Shown: piece after piece, positions 1 through 8,838 of the stretch
Position numbering within the stretch: position 1 is the stretch's first letter
Layout: each line of letters opens with the position of its first letter
Source of the DNA: Actinomycetota bacterium
GTDB lineage: Bacteria; Actinomycetota; Thermoleophilia; Gaiellales; Gaiellaceae
NCBI GenBank assembly: GCA_020029595.1
Contig: JAIBJN010000010.1
Location: forward strand, 1-64,000
Length of the DNA: 64,000 nt
Direction: 5' to 3'
The notes under the pieces: generated by a model
What the model was told of the DNA's origin: nothing
The model's database searches: none
Seen by the model: the letters and a program-made list of their open reading frames with translations, nothing else
Position numbers and translations under genes: made by a program

Positions 1-19
1 GGTCGTGTGTCGCCGGGGC

Positions 20-227
20 GCAGTGCTTGCGCCGCGCCCCTCCGGGTGAGCGGGCCTCCCTAGGCCAAGGGGGTACGGCCCGCTTACCCCTTTCAGTGGT
101 AGACCCGGCACGGCCGCTCCGCCTGACTAAGGCGAGGCGGCTGCCTCTCGCTTGGCCGAGAGGCGGCCGCGGCTCGTTTCGGCCGCGCCTCGGGAGGAGA
201 TCGCCCGGCGGAGGCAAAGGACCCCGC
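20..227 (+). ncRNA. candidate structured 5' leader (class unknown) upstream of peptidoglycan-binding/lytic transglycosylase gene
   Basis: Stacked inverted repeats: GGGTGAGCGGGCC/GGCCCGCTTACCC (about 46-58 with 78-90, one G-U), GCCTCTCG/CGAGAGGC, CCGCCT/AGGCGG, ending just before ATG at 228. Confidence 0.4.
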
Positions 228-1133
228 ATGCGAACCGGAAGGTACGTCGTGTTCGCATCTCTCTTGGCCGTCCTCGTCGCGGCGGCGCCCGCCCCTGCGG
301 TCGTCGACCCCCACACAGCCGGCGTGCAGGTTGCCCTGCGGGCCCGCGGCCTCTACCCCGGGCCGATCGACGGCATCGCCGGCCCTCTGACGAAGCGGGC
401 GGTTCGCACCTTCCAGCGGCGCCACGGCCTCGCCGCCGACGGAGTCACCGGGCGGCGGACCCGTGCGGAGCTGGGCCGGCTGGGGCGGCCGCTCTTCGGC
501 CGCCGTGTGATCCGGCGGGGGATGGTCGGCTGGGACGTGTCAGTGCTCCAGTTCCTCCTCTCACGTCGCGGCGTCCGTGTCGGGGGGATCGACGGGATCT
601 ACGGGCGCGCCACGCTGCGGGCGGTCAGGCGCTTCCAGGATCGCGCCGGGCTCGCTGCCGACGGGCTGGTGGGGTCGGCGACGACGCGGGCGCTGACGGG
701 AGGCGGCCCGCGTGCCGCCTCCCCGCAGCGGGCGCGCTCGATGAGCCGCGCAGCGGTCCGCAGGGCGCTCGGTTACTGGGCGACGCGCTACGGCGTCAGC
801 CCGAGCCTCGTGCGGGCGCTCGCCTGGATGGAGTCGGGCTTCCAGCCGCACGTCGTCTCGCCGACGGGCGCCCGGGGCGTGATGCAGATCATGCCCGCGA
901 CGTGGCGCTTCGTCGAGGACGTGATCCTCGGCCGGAACGTCCCCCGCACCGTGCGCGGCAACATCCGCGTGGGCGTGCTCTACCTCCGCCACCTCCTGCG
1001 GGAGTTCCACTGGAGCAAACGGCTCGCGCTCGCCGCCTACTACCAGGGCCCGAGGGCCGTCCGCCGCCATGGGGTCTACCCCGAGACGCGGCGGTACGTC
1101 CGCGTCATCCTCATGCTCCAGCGCCGCATGTAG
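228..1133 (+). CDS. secreted protein with two peptidoglycan-binding (PG_binding_1) repeats and C-terminal SLT lytic transglycosylase domain
   Basis: Signal peptide-like MRTGRYVVFASLLAVLVAAAPAPA; repeats GLYPGPIDGIAGPLTKRAVRTFQRRHGL and GVRVGGIDGIYGRATLRAVRRFQ; SLT motif ALAWMESGFQPHVVSPTGARGVMQIMPATW. Confidence 0.88.
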   Translation: MRTGRYVVFASLLAVLVAAAPAPAVVDPHTAGVQVALRARGLYPGPIDGIAGPLTKRAVRTFQRRHGLAADGVTGRRTRAELGRLGRPLFGRRVIRRGMVGWDVSVLQFLLSRRGVRVGGIDGIYGRATLRAVRRFQDRAGLAADGLVGSATTRALTGGGPRAASPQRARSMSRAAVRRALGYWATRYGVSPSLVRALAWMESGFQPHVVSPTGARGVMQIMPATWRFVEDVILGRNVPRTVRGNIRVGVLYLRHLLREFHWSKRLALAAYYQGPRAVRRHGVYPETRRYVRVILMLQRRM

Positions 1134-1145
1134 CCCGCGCGAGGG

Positions 1146-1595
1146 ATGGTGACGAACGGCGCAACGGCCGATCAAAGAGCCATGCGCATTCGGGTTCTCG
1201 TGCTCGGGTTCGCCTTCTTCGCGGTGGCGATCGCGGTCGCCGTGCAGCCGTACGTCGCCTCGGGGCACAGCCCCAACCTCTCGAAGCCCTGCACGATCAC
1301 CGGAACGGCGGGCAACGACCTGCTGCAAGGGACGTCCGGCGCCGACGTCATCTGCGGTCTGGCCGGCAACGACACGATCGGGGCGAACGCCGGGAACGAC
1401 ATCATCCGGGCCGGCCCGGGCGCCGACCGCATCCAGGGGGACAGCGGCGTGGACGTCCTTCAGGGCGGCGACGGCAACGACTGGCTCTGGGCCCGCGACG
1501 GCCAGCACGACCACGTGAACGGCGGCCGGGGCTACGACCGCTACCGGTTCGACCAGTCCCTCGACCGGAAGCTCGGCGTCGAAGCCAAGATGTAG
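1146..1595 (+). CDS. secreted calcium-binding RTX/hemolysin-type repeat protein
   Basis: GTAGNDLLQGTSGADVICGLAGNDTIGANAGNDIIRAGPGADRIQGDSG repeats; start may be ATG 1182. Confidence 0.8.
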   Translation: MVTNGATADQRAMRIRVLVLGFAFFAVAIAVAVQPYVASGHSPNLSKPCTITGTAGNDLLQGTSGADVICGLAGNDTIGANAGNDIIRAGPGADRIQGDSGVDVLQGGDGNDWLWARDGQHDHVNGGRGYDRYRFDQSLDRKLGVEAKM

Positions 1596-1629
1596 GGCTC
1601 CCTGCCCGGCGCGGTAGGGTTCCCAGTCG

Positions 1630-2448
1630 ATGCCAGAGGGACGGATGCTCGCCGTGCTCGGCGCCGGCAAGGCCGGCGAGGCCCTGATCGCTGGGGTGCT
1701 CTCCTCCGGCTGGCGGGAGCCGGGGGAGATCGTCGCCACGGCCCGCCACCAGGAGCGTCTCGACGAGCTCGCCGAGCGCCACGGTATCGGGACGACCCTC
1801 TCCAACGCCGAGGCCGTCGAGGGCGCCGGCATCGTCGTCATCGGGGTGAAGCCGCAGGACATCGAGGGCCTCCTACGTGAGATCGCCGGCGTCGTGACAT
1901 CCGAGCAGACGGTCGTCTCGATCGCCGCCGCCATCCCGACCGCGCTCATCGAGCAGCACCTGAGCGACCGCGTCCCCGTCGTGCGCGCGATGCCGAACAC
2001 GCCCATGACCGTCCACGAGGGAATGGCAGGCATCACCGCCGGGAGCCACGCCGAGGAGGAGCATCTCGCGCGCGCGGAGGAGGTGCTCGGGAGCGTCGGT
2101 CGCTCGGTCCGCGTGGACGAGGACCAAATGGACGCGATCACGGCGGTCTCGGGCTCCGGCCCCGCGTACTTCGCCCTGCTCGCCGAGTCGATGATCGAGG
2201 CCGGGATCCTGCTCGGCCTCTCGCGCGAGGTGTCGACGGACCTCGTCGTCCAGACGATGCTCGGGACGGCGAAGCTCCTCCGCGACGAGAGGATGCACCC
2301 CGTCGAGCTGCGGGAGGCCGTCACGTCGCCGGGGGGGACGACGATTGCCGCCATCCGCGAGCTCGAGCAGGCCGGCGTGCGCGCCGCCTTCCTGAACGCC
2401 ATCCAGGCGGCGATGCAGCGGTCGAAGGAACTCGCCCAGGGCGGGTAG
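1630..2448 (+). CDS. proC: pyrroline-5-carboxylate reductase
   Basis: LAVLGAGKAGEALIAG N-terminus, VRAMPNTPMTVHEGMAGI, AVSGSGPAYFALLAESM, VTSPGGTTIAAIRELEQAG. Confidence 0.93.
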   Translation: MPEGRMLAVLGAGKAGEALIAGVLSSGWREPGEIVATARHQERLDELAERHGIGTTLSNAEAVEGAGIVVIGVKPQDIEGLLREIAGVVTSEQTVVSIAAAIPTALIEQHLSDRVPVVRAMPNTPMTVHEGMAGITAGSHAEEEHLARAEEVLGSVGRSVRVDEDQMDAITAVSGSGPAYFALLAESMIEAGILLGLSREVSTDLVVQTMLGTAKLLRDERMHPVELREAVTSPGGTTIAAIRELEQAGVRAAFLNAIQAAMQRSKELAQGG

Positions 2449-2450
2449 GG

Positions 2451-3461
2451 CTACGCGGTCACGACGTCGGCGCCGCAGCCGTGGACGAGCGCCGCGGGCA
2501 CGTCGTCGCGCTCGACGCTGCGGAGCGAGGCATGGCTTAGATCGATCCCGATTCCGGGCCAGCTGTCCAGGCCGAGTGCGGCCGCGCCCTCTCGCGAGCC
2601 GATCTCGAGCAGCCGCTCCGGAGGCACAACGTTGCGGCGAAGGGCCTGGCGGCGGGCCGTGCCCTCGATCTCCCGCAACTCCTCGAGGGGATCGATGCGG
2701 ACGTTGGAGTCCGAGCCGATGCAGAGCGGTATCCCGCGCCCGAGCAGGTCGTCGAGCGGCGGGAAGCCGTCGCCGAGGTTCGCCTCGGTCGTGGGGCAGA
2801 GGCAGACGCGGGACCCCGACTCCGCGAGCAGGTCGAGCTCGCGCCCGTCGGCGTGCGTCGCATGGACGACGGTCGTGCGCGGGCCGAGGCAGCCCGTCTC
2901 CGCGAGGAGCTCGATCGGGCGGAGGCGGTGCTCGGCCAGGCACTCCTCGATCTCGCGCGGCTGCTCGTCCGCGTGGACGTGGAGGGCGAGGCCCTCGCCG
3001 TCCGCGTAGCGGCCGATCTCCTCGAGCCACTCGCGCGGGCAGGCGCGAACGGAGTGCGGTGCGACGCCGACGCGGCCGCCGCCGGCGCGCAGGGACTCCA
3101 CCTCCTCGAGGTAGGCGGCGGCGGAGTCTTGACGGAAGCGGTCGAGGCCGCCGCGGCCGTAGGCGGCGAGGAGGAGGACGAGCTCGACCCCGGCCTCCCG
3201 CGCGGCCTCGACGGCCGCCCCAGCCTCGGCCAGGCCGACGTAGTGAAACTCCCCGACGGCGGTGTAGCCGGCCTCCCGCATCTCGCGGTACGTCTCGGAG
3301 TAGTCCCTTCTGACCGTGTCCGGGGTCAGACCCCGGGCGTGGCCAAGCATGACGTCTCGCCAGGTCCAGAAGTCGCCGCCCTCGACCTGCCCGCGCATGG
3401 CCCGCTGGAACGCATGGCTGTGTGCGTTGACGAAGCCGGGGAGCGCGAGCCGGGCGGTCAT
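2451..3461 (-). CDS. hutF: formimidoylglutamate deiminase (amidohydrolase)
   Basis: [71 protein letters not shown]; start approximate within ORF 2451..3497. Confidence 0.85.
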   Translation of the reverse strand: MTARLALPGFVNAHSHAFQRAMRGQVEGGDFWTWRDVMLGHARGLTPDTVRRDYSETYREMREAGYTAVGEFHYVGLAEAGAAVEAAREAGVELVLLLAAYGRGGLDRFRQDSAAAYLEEVESLRAGGGRVGVAPHSVRACPREWLEEIGRYADGEGLALHVHADEQPREIEECLAEHRLRPIELLAETGCLGPRTTVVHATHADGRELDLLAESGSRVCLCPTTEANLGDGFPPLDDLLGRGIPLCIGSDSNVRIDPLEELREIEGTARRQALRRNVVPPERLLEIGSREGAAALGLDSWPGIGIDLSHASLRSVERDDVPAALVHGCGADVVTA

Positions 3462-3489
3462 CGCGGCGACGTTACCATTCGGTCCGAGG

Positions 3490-4041
3490 ATGGCCACGCG
3501 CGTCGTTCACGCTCCGCTCGCCCAGCTGCCCAACGCGCTGACGGTCCTGCGCCTGCTCGTGATCCCCGTGTTCGTGATCCTGCTCTTGCGGACGAACGGG
3601 GAAGGAAGCTACGGCCTCGCGGCGCTCTTCGCCGCCGCGGCGCTCACCGACCAGGTGGACGGCTTCCTCGCCCGCCGTTGGCACGTCGAGTCCGAGTTCG
3701 GCAAGTTCGCGGACCCGCTCGCCGACCGGCTGATGATCGACGCCGCCGTTCTCATCCTCTGCCTGGACGGCCGGCTGCCGTGGCTCGCCCTGGCGGTCGT
3801 GCTCGGCCGCGACGCCCTCCTCATCGGGGGCTACCGGCTCGTGAAGGATCGCGGCTACGAGTTTTCCGTCTCCACCCTGGGGAAGGTCGCGACCTGGGTG
3901 CTCTACGCAGCCATCACCGGCGTCATCGCCTCGGACAAGGGGACGGAGTGGCCGCTCGTGCTCTTCTGGGTCGGCGTCGGGCTCGCCGTCGCCGCGGCCG
4001 TCCTCTACGTCGCCGGCGCTCTCCGGACGGTGAAGCGGTGA
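3490..4041 (+). CDS. CDP-alcohol phosphatidyltransferase (PgsA-like)
   Basis: [28 protein letters not shown] matches D(x)2DG(x)2AR...G(x)3D(x)3D motif; multiple TM segments. Confidence 0.85.
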   Translation: MATRVVHAPLAQLPNALTVLRLLVIPVFVILLLRTNGEGSYGLAALFAAAALTDQVDGFLARRWHVESEFGKFADPLADRLMIDAAVLILCLDGRLPWLALAVVLGRDALLIGGYRLVKDRGYEFSVSTLGKVATWVLYAAITGVIASDKGTEWPLVLFWVGVGLAVAAAVLYVAGALRTVKR

Positions 4042-6554
4042 AGGCCGTCGTCATGGCCGGGGGCGAGGGCACGCGCCTGCGGCCGCTCACGTCGAACCAG
4101 CCGAAGCCGATGGTGCCGATCGTCGGCAAGCCCTGCATGGAGCACATCGTCGACCTGCTGCGCGAGCACGGCTTCGACGACGTCATCGTCACGCTCGCGT
4201 TCATGCCGCAGGCGATCCGCGGCTACTTCGGCGACGGCGAGCCGTACGGCGTCTCCATTCGCTACTCGGTGGAGGAGTCGCCGGCGGGCACGGCGGGGTC
4301 CGTCAAGCTGGCAGAGGAGGCGCTCGGCGAGCGCTTCCTCGTCATCTCCGGCGACGCGCTCTGCGACATCGATCTCGCCGCCCTCGTCCGCTTCCACGAC
4401 GAGAAGGGCGCGCTCGTCACGATCGGCCTAAAGAGCGTCCCCAACCCGCTCGAGTTCGGGATCGTCGTCACCGACGAAGCCGGCCGGATCGAGCGGTTCC
4501 TGGAGAAGCCGTCCTGGGGCCAGGTCTTCACGGACACGATCAACACGGGCATCTACGTGCTCGAGCCGGAGGTGCTTCGCCATGTCCCCGCGGATCGCCC
4601 CTACGACTTCTCGAAGGAGCTCTTCCCGCTCCTGCTCGAGATGGGGAAGCCGCTCTACGGCTACGTCGCCGACGGCTACTGGCAGGACATCGGGAACCTC
4701 GACCAGTACCGTCAGGCGAACTTCGACGCGCTCGACGAGCGCGTCCGCCTGAGCGTCCCGGGGATCCGCCTGCGCGGCAACGTCTGGGTGGGGGAGGGGG
4801 TCGGCCTCGACGACCTGGAGGCCGTCGAGGGGCCGGCGTTCATCGGCAACTACTGCCGCATCGCCCCGCGCGCCTCCGTGGGGCCGTACTCCGTCCTCAT
4901 GCCGAGCGTGACGCTCGGAGACCACGCGCGCACCGCGCGCTCCGTGATCGACGCCTCGACGTCCGTGGGTCGCAGCGTCCTCGTCGAAGGGGCGATCGTC
5001 GGCCGCGCCTGCGACCTGCGCCCGCACGCACGCCTGCACGAGGGAGTCGCGGTCGGCGACAACTGCACGATCGGCGAGGAGAGCGTCGTCATGCCCGGCG
5101 TCCGCATCTACCCCTTCAAGGAGGTGGAGTCCGGCTCGCTCGTCGACCGAAACCTCATTTGGGAGTCGCGGCTCTCCTCGCGCCTGATCGGGCTCGAGGG
5201 GATCTCCGGCCGCATCGACGTCGACCTGACCCCGGAGACCGCCCTCCGCCTCGGGCTCGCGCTCGGAACGGCGCTCGACCGCGGCGACCGCGTCGTCACG
5301 AGCCGCGCGGCCTCGGCCTCGTGCCGGCTCGCCCGGCGCGCCCTCATCGCCGGCGTCAACTCCGCGGGCGTCCACGCCGCCGACCTCCAGGTGATGCCGG
5401 CGGCCGTCAACCGCCACTTTCTGAAGACGGAGGGCTTCGACGCGGGCATCCATGTGCAGCCGAGCCCGAGCGACCCCGAGGTCGTGCAGATCCGGATCTT
5501 CGAGCCGCCCGGGACGCCGGCCACGCCCGCGCTCGTGAAGGAGATCGACAAGCACTTCTCCCGCCAGGAGTTCCGGCGCGCGTCCTGGAACGAGGTGGGG
5601 GAGATCAGCTACTCCGCCCGCACGGCGGAGACCTACGTCCAGGACCTCCTGGCTGCCCTCGACGCGCAGGCGATTCGCGCGCGCCGCTTCCGCATCGTCG
5701 TCGACTACGCCTTCTCGGCCGCCTCGCTCGTGCTGCCGCAGGTGCTCGGGGCGCTCGACGTCGAGGCGGTGGCGGCGCACGCCTACGTGAGCGAGCGGCG
5801 CCAGGCGCCGGAGCGCGCGACGCTCGCCGAGTCGCTCGGACAGACGAAGCGCCTGGTGAAGGCTGTCGGCGCCGACCTCGGGGCCGCGCTCGACCCGGCG
5901 GCCGAGCGGATCTTCCTCGTGGACGACCAGGCGCGGGAGGTGCCGGTCGAGCAGGAGCTCCTCCTCTTCCTGCGCCTGCTCGCCTCGGACGGGAAGCGAG
6001 GGCGCCTCGCCTTCCCGACGACGGTGACGAGCCTCGTCGAGGATCTCGTCCAGGGCACCGACCTCGAGGTGCTCCGCACGCCGCACTCGCTCTCCGCGCT
6101 CTCACTGGCCGCCGCCGGCGACGGCGTCATCTTCGCCGGCTCCGTGGGCGGCGGGTTCGTGTTCCCCGAGTTCGTGCCGGCCTACGACGGGATGGCGAGC
6201 CTCTGCAAGCTGCTCGAGCTCCTCGCTCCCGTGGGACGGCCGCTGTCGGAGATCGTGGGCGAGCTTCCGGAATCATCGGTCGTCCACCGTCAGGTGCGCT
6301 GCCCATGGGCCCGGAAGGGCGCAGTCATGCGCATCATCACGGAGCGGATGAAGGGCAAGGAGGTCGACGTCAGCGACGGCATCAAGGTCTTCGACGACCG
6401 CGGCTGGGCGCAGGTGCTTCCCGACCCGGACGAGCCGCTCGTGCACGTCTACGCCGAGGGCAAGACGGCCGAGGACGGAGCCGCGCTCGAGACCGAGTTC
6501 CTGGAGCTCGTCGAGGAGATCGTCGCCCGGGAGGACGAGACCGAAGAGGGATAG
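4038..6554 (+). CDS. sugar nucleotidyltransferase - LbH repeats - degenerate phosphomannomutase fusion
   Basis: GTG start overlapping upstream stop; [31 protein letters not shown]; LbH-like repeats; C-terminal PGM/PMM-like region lacking canonical catalytic loops. Confidence 0.85.
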   Translation: MKAVVMAGGEGTRLRPLTSNQPKPMVPIVGKPCMEHIVDLLREHGFDDVIVTLAFMPQAIRGYFGDGEPYGVSIRYSVEESPAGTAGSVKLAEEALGERFLVISGDALCDIDLAALVRFHDEKGALVTIGLKSVPNPLEFGIVVTDEAGRIERFLEKPSWGQVFTDTINTGIYVLEPEVLRHVPADRPYDFSKELFPLLLEMGKPLYGYVADGYWQDIGNLDQYRQANFDALDERVRLSVPGIRLRGNVWVGEGVGLDDLEAVEGPAFIGNYCRIAPRASVGPYSVLMPSVTLGDHARTARSVIDASTSVGRSVLVEGAIVGRACDLRPHARLHEGVAVGDNCTIGEESVVMPGVRIYPFKEVESGSLVDRNLIWESRLSSRLIGLEGISGRIDVDLTPETALRLGLALGTALDRGDRVVTSRAASASCRLARRALIAGVNSAGVHAADLQVMPAAVNRHFLKTEGFDAGIHVQPSPSDPEVVQIRIFEPPGTPATPALVKEIDKHFSRQEFRRASWNEVGEISYSARTAETYVQDLLAALDAQAIRARRFRIVVDYAFSAASLVLPQVLGALDVEAVAAHAYVSERRQAPERATLAESLGQTKRLVKAVGADLGAALDPAAERIFLVDDQAREVPVEQELLLFLRLLASDGKRGRLAFPTTVTSLVEDLVQGTDLEVLRTPHSLSALSLAAAGDGVIFAGSVGGGFVFPEFVPAYDGMASLCKLLELLAPVGRPLSEIVGELPESSVVHRQVRCPWARKGAVMRIITERMKGKEVDVSDGIKVFDDRGWAQVLPDPDEPLVHVYAEGKTAEDGAALETEFLELVEEIVAREDETEEG

Positions 6555-6580
6555 TCGGGCCGACAACCCTCAAGTCGAGG

Positions 6581-6609
6581 TTGAAGGATGGGGCGCGGGA
6601 TGGTTTACT
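6581..6609 (+). promoter_or_regulatory. candidate sigma70-type promoter TTGAAG-N17-TTTACT with adjoining CCTCAA..TTGAAGG dyad
   Basis: TTGAAG 6581-6586, TTTACT 6604-6609; dyad AACCCTCAAGTCGAGGTTGAAGG 6565-6587. Confidence 0.4.
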
Positions 6610-6647
6610 GTGTGGCGCCCTCTGTCCCCGATTCTTGGAGTCTTTCC

Positions 6648-6923
6648 GTGGAAGCACTTCCTGACCTTGGAACCCTCTCCGACCAGGAGCTCCGCGACCT
6701 CATCCGCGAGCTCATGCACGAGGAGCACGAAGTCTCGTATCGCCGTCGCATCCTGCACGGCAAGATCGACATCCTCCGGGCAGAGCTTCAGGCGCGCCTC
6801 CAGAAGCAGGTCGGGGAGGGGGAGAGCCCGCTCAAGGAGGTCGACGTCGACCGGCTCGCGGCGATCCTCGCCTCGAAGGCGCCGCCCCCGACCGACGAGG
6901 AGCTCGGCGCGGCGGAGCGGTGA
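6648..6923 (+). CDS. RsiG/AmfC-like small helical protein (putative c-di-GMP-binding anti-sigma factor)
   Basis: EEHEVSYRRRILHGKID fits E(x)3S(x)2R(x)3[Q->H](x)3D; GTG 6648 start assumed. Confidence 0.75.
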   Translation: MEALPDLGTLSDQELRDLIRELMHEEHEVSYRRRILHGKIDILRAELQARLQKQVGEGESPLKEVDVDRLAAILASKAPPPTDEELGAAER

Positions 6924-7387
6924 CCTACGTCCACTGCCCGGAGTGCGGGTTCCAGAATCCGGAAGCCGCCAACTACTGCTCGAAGTGCGGCGCGCTGCTC
7001 ATCCACGACGAGCCGGGCGCCCACACGACGATGACCTTCACGCCGGAAGAGGAGGTCGAGGACGAGGCGCTCTCGCTCGCCGAGCTGCGCATCGAGGGCC
7101 CGGCGCTCGTCGTCCGCGCGGGCGGCGGCCGCGCCGGGGAGACCTTCGCGCTCGTCGACGACCGCACGTCGCTCGGTCGCGGCCCCGAGTGCGAGATCTT
7201 CCTCGACGACGTCACCGTCTCGCGCCGGCACGCGGTCGTCACGCGAGGACCCGACGGCTTCACCCTGCACGACGAGGGGAGCCTGAACGGCACCTACGTC
7301 AACCGCCGGCGGGTGGAGAGCTCGAAGCTCGAAGACGGTGACGAGGTGCAGATCGGCAAGTACAAGCTGACCTTCCTGGAGAGCTAG
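6920..7387 (+). CDS. zinc-ribbon + FHA domain protein (GarA-like)
   Basis: N-terminal CPECGFQNPEAANYCSKCGA; FHA core TSLGRGPECEIFLDDVTVSRRHAVVTRGPDGFTLHDEGSLNGTYVNRRRV; GTGA overlap with upstream stop. Confidence 0.9.
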   Translation: MTYVHCPECGFQNPEAANYCSKCGALLIHDEPGAHTTMTFTPEEEVEDEALSLAELRIEGPALVVRAGGGRAGETFALVDDRTSLGRGPECEIFLDDVTVSRRHAVVTRGPDGFTLHDEGSLNGTYVNRRRVESSKLEDGDEVQIGKYKLTFLES

Positions 7388-7434
7388 TGCCCCCCCAGGC
7401 AATACCCTCCAGGTCGCATTCCCTGAAGGGGCAC
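7387..7434. repeat. short palindromic repeat copy 1 (GTGCCCC...GGGGCAC)
   Basis: Reverse complement shares GTGCCCCTTCAGGnAATGCGACCT with 8721-8744 (23/24); terminal inverted repeats. Confidence 0.65.
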
Positions 7435-7451
7435 CAGGTGCACCTTCGCTG

Positions 7452-8147
7452 ATGGCCACCGCTGCAGCCGACCTCGGGCGGGGACGCCCCCTCACGATCG
7501 GGGCGGTCTGCGCTCGCCTCAGCGAGGAGTTCCCCGACATCTCGATCTCGAAGATCCGCTACCTCGAGGACCAGGGCCTCCTGGCCCCGCGGCGGACGCA
7601 GGGTGGCTACCGGCTCTTCACCGAGGAGGACGTCGAGCGCCTCGAGACGATCCTGCGCCTCCAGCGCGATGAGTTCCTTCCCCTGCGCGTGATCCGGCAG
7701 GAGCTCGCCGCCGGCGTGCCGCGCAACCGGGAACGAACGCGCTCCACGGGCCTCCACGCGCCGGAGGACGAGGTCGACTTGGGGACGCTCTGCGAGCGGG
7801 CGGGCGTGGACGGGGCCTTCGTCCGAGAGCTCGGGGAGTACGGGCTCGTGGAGCCACGCACGACGGACGGGGAGACGCGCTTCCCCGAGCGTGACGTGGA
7901 CGTCGCGGGCGCCTGCGCGCGCCTCGCACGCTACGGGGTCGCGCCCCGGAACCTGGCGACGTTCCGGCGCTGGGCGGACAACGAGGCCGACCTGCTCGAG
8001 CGCATCGTGGCGCCCGAGCTCCGCTCGCCGAACCCCGAAAAGCGTCACGCGGGGCTCGAGAACCTGGAGACGCTGGCTGCGCTCTCGCAGGAGCTTTCGA
8101 ACCTCCTCTTCTGGCGTGCGCTCCGGGGTATCGTTCCGCGGTCGTGA
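7452..8147 (+). CDS. MerR-family transcriptional regulator (FtsR-like)
   Basis: LTIGAVCARLSEEFPDISISKIRYLEDQGLLAPRRTQGGYRLFTEEDVERLETI. Confidence 0.88.
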   Translation: MATAAADLGRGRPLTIGAVCARLSEEFPDISISKIRYLEDQGLLAPRRTQGGYRLFTEEDVERLETILRLQRDEFLPLRVIRQELAAGVPRNRERTRSTGLHAPEDEVDLGTLCERAGVDGAFVRELGEYGLVEPRTTDGETRFPERDVDVAGACARLARYGVAPRNLATFRRWADNEADLLERIVAPELRSPNPEKRHAGLENLETLAALSQELSNLLFWRALRGIVPRS

Positions 8148-8196
8148 CCGTCGCTCGCTTTCGGCTCGCTCCCGCTCGTCTGTCGGACGCCGGCCC

Positions 8197-8721
8197 GTGA
8201 GCGTCGACCTCGAGTCCCGGATCCGGGACATCCCGGACTTCCCGAAGCGCGGCATCGTCTTCAAGGACATCATGCCGCTCTTGGCCGACGCGGAGGCTCT
8301 GCACGAGACCGTCGAGCGCCTGGCCGCCTTCGCAGAGCCCCGCGAGCCCGACGTCGTCCTGGGCGCCGAGGCGCGCGGCTTCATCCTGGGCGCCGCGCTC
8401 GCGTACCGGCTCGGATGCGGCTTCGTCCCCGCGCGCAAGCCGGGGAAGCTCCCTTGGCGGACGATCAGCGCCAAGTACGCTCTCGAGTACGGCTTCGACG
8501 CCCTCGAGCTGCACGCGGACGCGATCTCGCAGGGCGCGCGCGTCCTCATCCATGACGACCTGCTGGCCACCGGCGGAACCGCGCGCGCGAAGGTCGACCT
8601 CGTCGAGCAGCTCGGAGGCACGGTCGTCGGCCTCGCGTTCGTGATCGAGCTCGAGTTCCTGAACGGCCGCGACACGCTCGCCGGCTACGACGTCTTCTCG
8701 CTCATCCAGTACGCGAGCTAG
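8197..8721 (+). CDS. apt: adenine phosphoribosyltransferase
   Basis: IRDIPDFPKRGIVFKDIMPLL, GAEARGFILGAALAY, VLIHDDLLATGGTARAKVDLVEQLG. Confidence 0.92.
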   Translation: MSVDLESRIRDIPDFPKRGIVFKDIMPLLADAEALHETVERLAAFAEPREPDVVLGAEARGFILGAALAYRLGCGFVPARKPGKLPWRTISAKYALEYGFDALELHADAISQGARVLIHDDLLATGGTARAKVDLVEQLGGTVVGLAFVIELEFLNGRDTLAGYDVFSLIQYAS

Positions 8722-8786
8722 TGCCCCTTCAGGTAATGCGACCTCGTTCCTGGCGGGGCGAGGGGGCAAGCCAGGATGGAGGGCAC
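8721..8786. repeat. short palindromic repeat copy 2 (GTGCCC...GGGCAC)
   Basis: GTGCCCCTTCAGGTAATGCGACCT...GGAGGGCAC; inverted relative to copy 1. Confidence 0.65.
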
Positions 8787-8838
8787 TGGAGGAACCCTGC
8801 GGAGGCCCGTCCTCCGTGCCGATACATAATCCAGTCCG

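Noticed and set aside
152-1687. 511-aa plus-strand ORF overlapping the lytic transglycosylase gene in another frame
   Set aside because: Arg/Pro/Ala-rich low-complexity product typical of out-of-frame reading in GC-rich DNA; conserved domains are in the other frame.
4428-6086. 552-aa minus-strand ORF opposite the nucleotidyltransferase-PMM gene
   Set aside because: Antisense shadow ORF rich in R/L/E/V/H; no recognisable domain, while the plus strand carries clear motifs. The same applies to the other long antisense ORFs (e.g. 2853 upstream part, 10759..13164, 13130..14932, 19140..21572, 58935..61523).
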